Part shown: positions 63,374 to 64,000 of the stretch, piece by piece
Layout of the letters: every line of letters begins with the position of its first letter
Position numbering within the stretch: position 1 is the first letter of the stretch
DNA from: JBCDJI01 sp964351865
GTDB taxonomy: Bacteria > Verrucomicrobiota > Verrucomicrobiia > Methylacidiphilales > JBCBYL01
DNA length: 64,000 nt
NCBI GenBank assembly: GCA_964351865.1
Contig: CAYGPJ010000003.1
Location: 62,001 to 126,000 of the forward strand
Direction: 5' to 3'
Translations under genes and position numbers: made by a program
Notes under the pieces: generated by a model
Database searches by the model: none
The model's input: only the letters and a program-made list of their open reading frames with translations
What the model was told of the DNA's origin: nothing

Positions 63374-63810
63374 AGCTGCGCATCATTACGGTAGGTAAGC
63401 CAAAGTTGAAATTTATTACCCCGGGGGTGGAGATGTATCTCCAGCGCTTGCAGCCCTACGGAGCCTGTGAGTGGGTGACGGTAAAATCCGGAACGAAAAC
63501 ATCGGAAGGCGAGTTACTGCTGAAAGCTTCGACGGCCGGAGTGCGTGTGATTCTGGATGAATTTGGGAAAACGATCGGCAGTGTTGAGCTGTCAGAGAAG
63601 ATCAACAACTGGGAGTTCGAGGCAATCAGAGAGGTGAACTTTCTGATTGGTGGAGCGGATGGTCATTCGGATGAAGTGAAGTCAGTTGCTGATTGGAAGT
63701 GGTCGCTGAGCAAATTGACGTTGCAACATGAACTTGCCTTACTGATGCTGATGGAGCAACTCTATCGCGCCCAGACGATTCGCCGCGGAGAACCCTACCA
63801 CCGGTTCTAG
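63370..63810 (+). CDS. rlmH: 23S rRNA (pseudouridine-1915-N3)-methyltransferase
   Basis: This 146-residue SPOUT methyltransferase has LDEFGKTIGSVELSEKI, FLIGGADG in the knotted SAM-binding region, and the C-terminal MEQLYRAQTIRRGEPYHR motif of RlmH. It methylates pseudouridine 1915 in helix 69 of 23S rRNA. It is translationally coupled to the LOG gene. Confidence 0.95.
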   Translation: MKLRIITVGKPKLKFITPGVEMYLQRLQPYGACEWVTVKSGTKTSEGELLLKASTAGVRVILDEFGKTIGSVELSEKINNWEFEAIREVNFLIGGADGHSDEVKSVADWKWSLSKLTLQHELALLMLMEQLYRAQTIRRGEPYHRF

Positions 63811-63822
63811 CGGACGGCAGCT

Positions 63823-64000
63823 TTACATCTTCGGGATGGTGATGCCGGTTTGGCCCTGATATTTGCCACCGCGATCTTTGTAGCTGGTTTTACAAGGTTG
63901 GTCGGCGCGAAAGAAGAGGACCTGAGCCAGACCTTCGTTGGCGTAAACTTTGGCGGGTAGCGGAGTGGTGTTGCTGATTTCCAGCGTGACGTGGCCTTCC
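63823..64000 (-). CDS. dcd: dCTP deaminase, C-terminal part (5' end outside window)
   Basis: A minus-strand frame enters from the right edge and ends with TAA at 63825-63823, giving 59 visible residues. HVTLEISNTTPLPAKVYANEGLAQ, here residues of the trimer core, and KYQGQTGITIPKM at the end match the C-terminus of dCTP deaminases. The active-site part is not visible. The enzyme converts dCTP to dUTP (or dUMP in bifunctional forms). It is convergent with rlmH. Confidence 0.8.
   Translation of the reverse strand, partial: EGHVTLEISNTTPLPAKVYANEGLAQVLFFRADQPCKTSYKDRGGKYQGQTGITIPKM

Overview
This 64 kb window looks like the chromosome of a marine-type Verrucomicrobiota bacterium, most likely of the Opitutae (Puniceicoccales-like). 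The grounds are a verrucomicrobial prepilin cassette at the left end, several exported sulfatases, many Gfo/Idh/MocA oxidoreductases with Tat signals, DUF1080 and ThuA proteins, and a LOG/RlmH/DUF6498 housekeeping background. No ribosomal RNA, CRISPR array, phage or complete insertion sequence was seen. Two tRNA genes are present.

Layout. 1-2169 (minus) carries the D-B-C part of the Verru_Chthon prepilin cassette. 2680-10069 (minus) is a sugar locus: LacI regulator, HAD phosphatase, GH3 enzyme, sodium:solute symporter and an iduronate-2-sulfatase-like sulfatase. 10608-18527 is a second polysaccharide locus: a GH2 lipoprotein, a sialate O-acetylesterase-like lipoprotein and an esterase interrupted by an in-frame stop, divergent from two sulfatases. 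18.7-19.5 kb holds tRNA-Ser inside a nest of repeats made from pieces of the tRNA. 19.6-26.8 kb has a mixed set: a Gfo oxidoreductase, an epimerase, a REP-associated transposase, dinB, an MFS carrier, an AsmA-like protein and a Gph-like phosphatase. 27.0-35.3 kb is a complete MoxR/Bat operon. 35.3-47.9 kb is an oxidoreductase locus: four Gfo proteins (three Tat-exported), two DUF1080 proteins, ThuA, a cupin, a Tat-exported TIM-barrel protein, an Nramp-like transporter and a ROK regulator. 47.9-49.5 kb is a DUF1573-rhodanese-MauE/DoxX redox operon. 49.8-56.5 kb holds two mirrored modules of TIM-barrel isomerase, Gfo and divergent AraC regulator, plus an esterase. 57.0-59.0 kb has a hipBA toxin-antitoxin pair and a GIY-YIG nuclease. 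59.0-59.7 kb has tRNA-Gly with repeats like those of tRNA-Ser. 59.7-64.0 kb is housekeeping: a DUF6498 membrane protein, GalU with a glucuronokinase-like GHMP kinase, RhaM, LOG, RlmH and a truncated dCTP deaminase.

How it fits together. The exported sulfatases, esterases and glycosidases would strip and cut sulfated, acetylated glycans. The symporter imports products. The Tat-exported Gfo and DUF1080 proteins suggest a periplasmic route that oxidises sugars to keto-sugars and then cleaves the glycosidic bond. Three points deserve most attention. Both tRNA genes are followed by repeats ending in a copy of the tRNA's own 3' end. A 22-base site is shared, with two mismatches, by two divergent promoter regions 40 kb apart. 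A plant-type glucuronokinase homologue is translationally coupled to galU.
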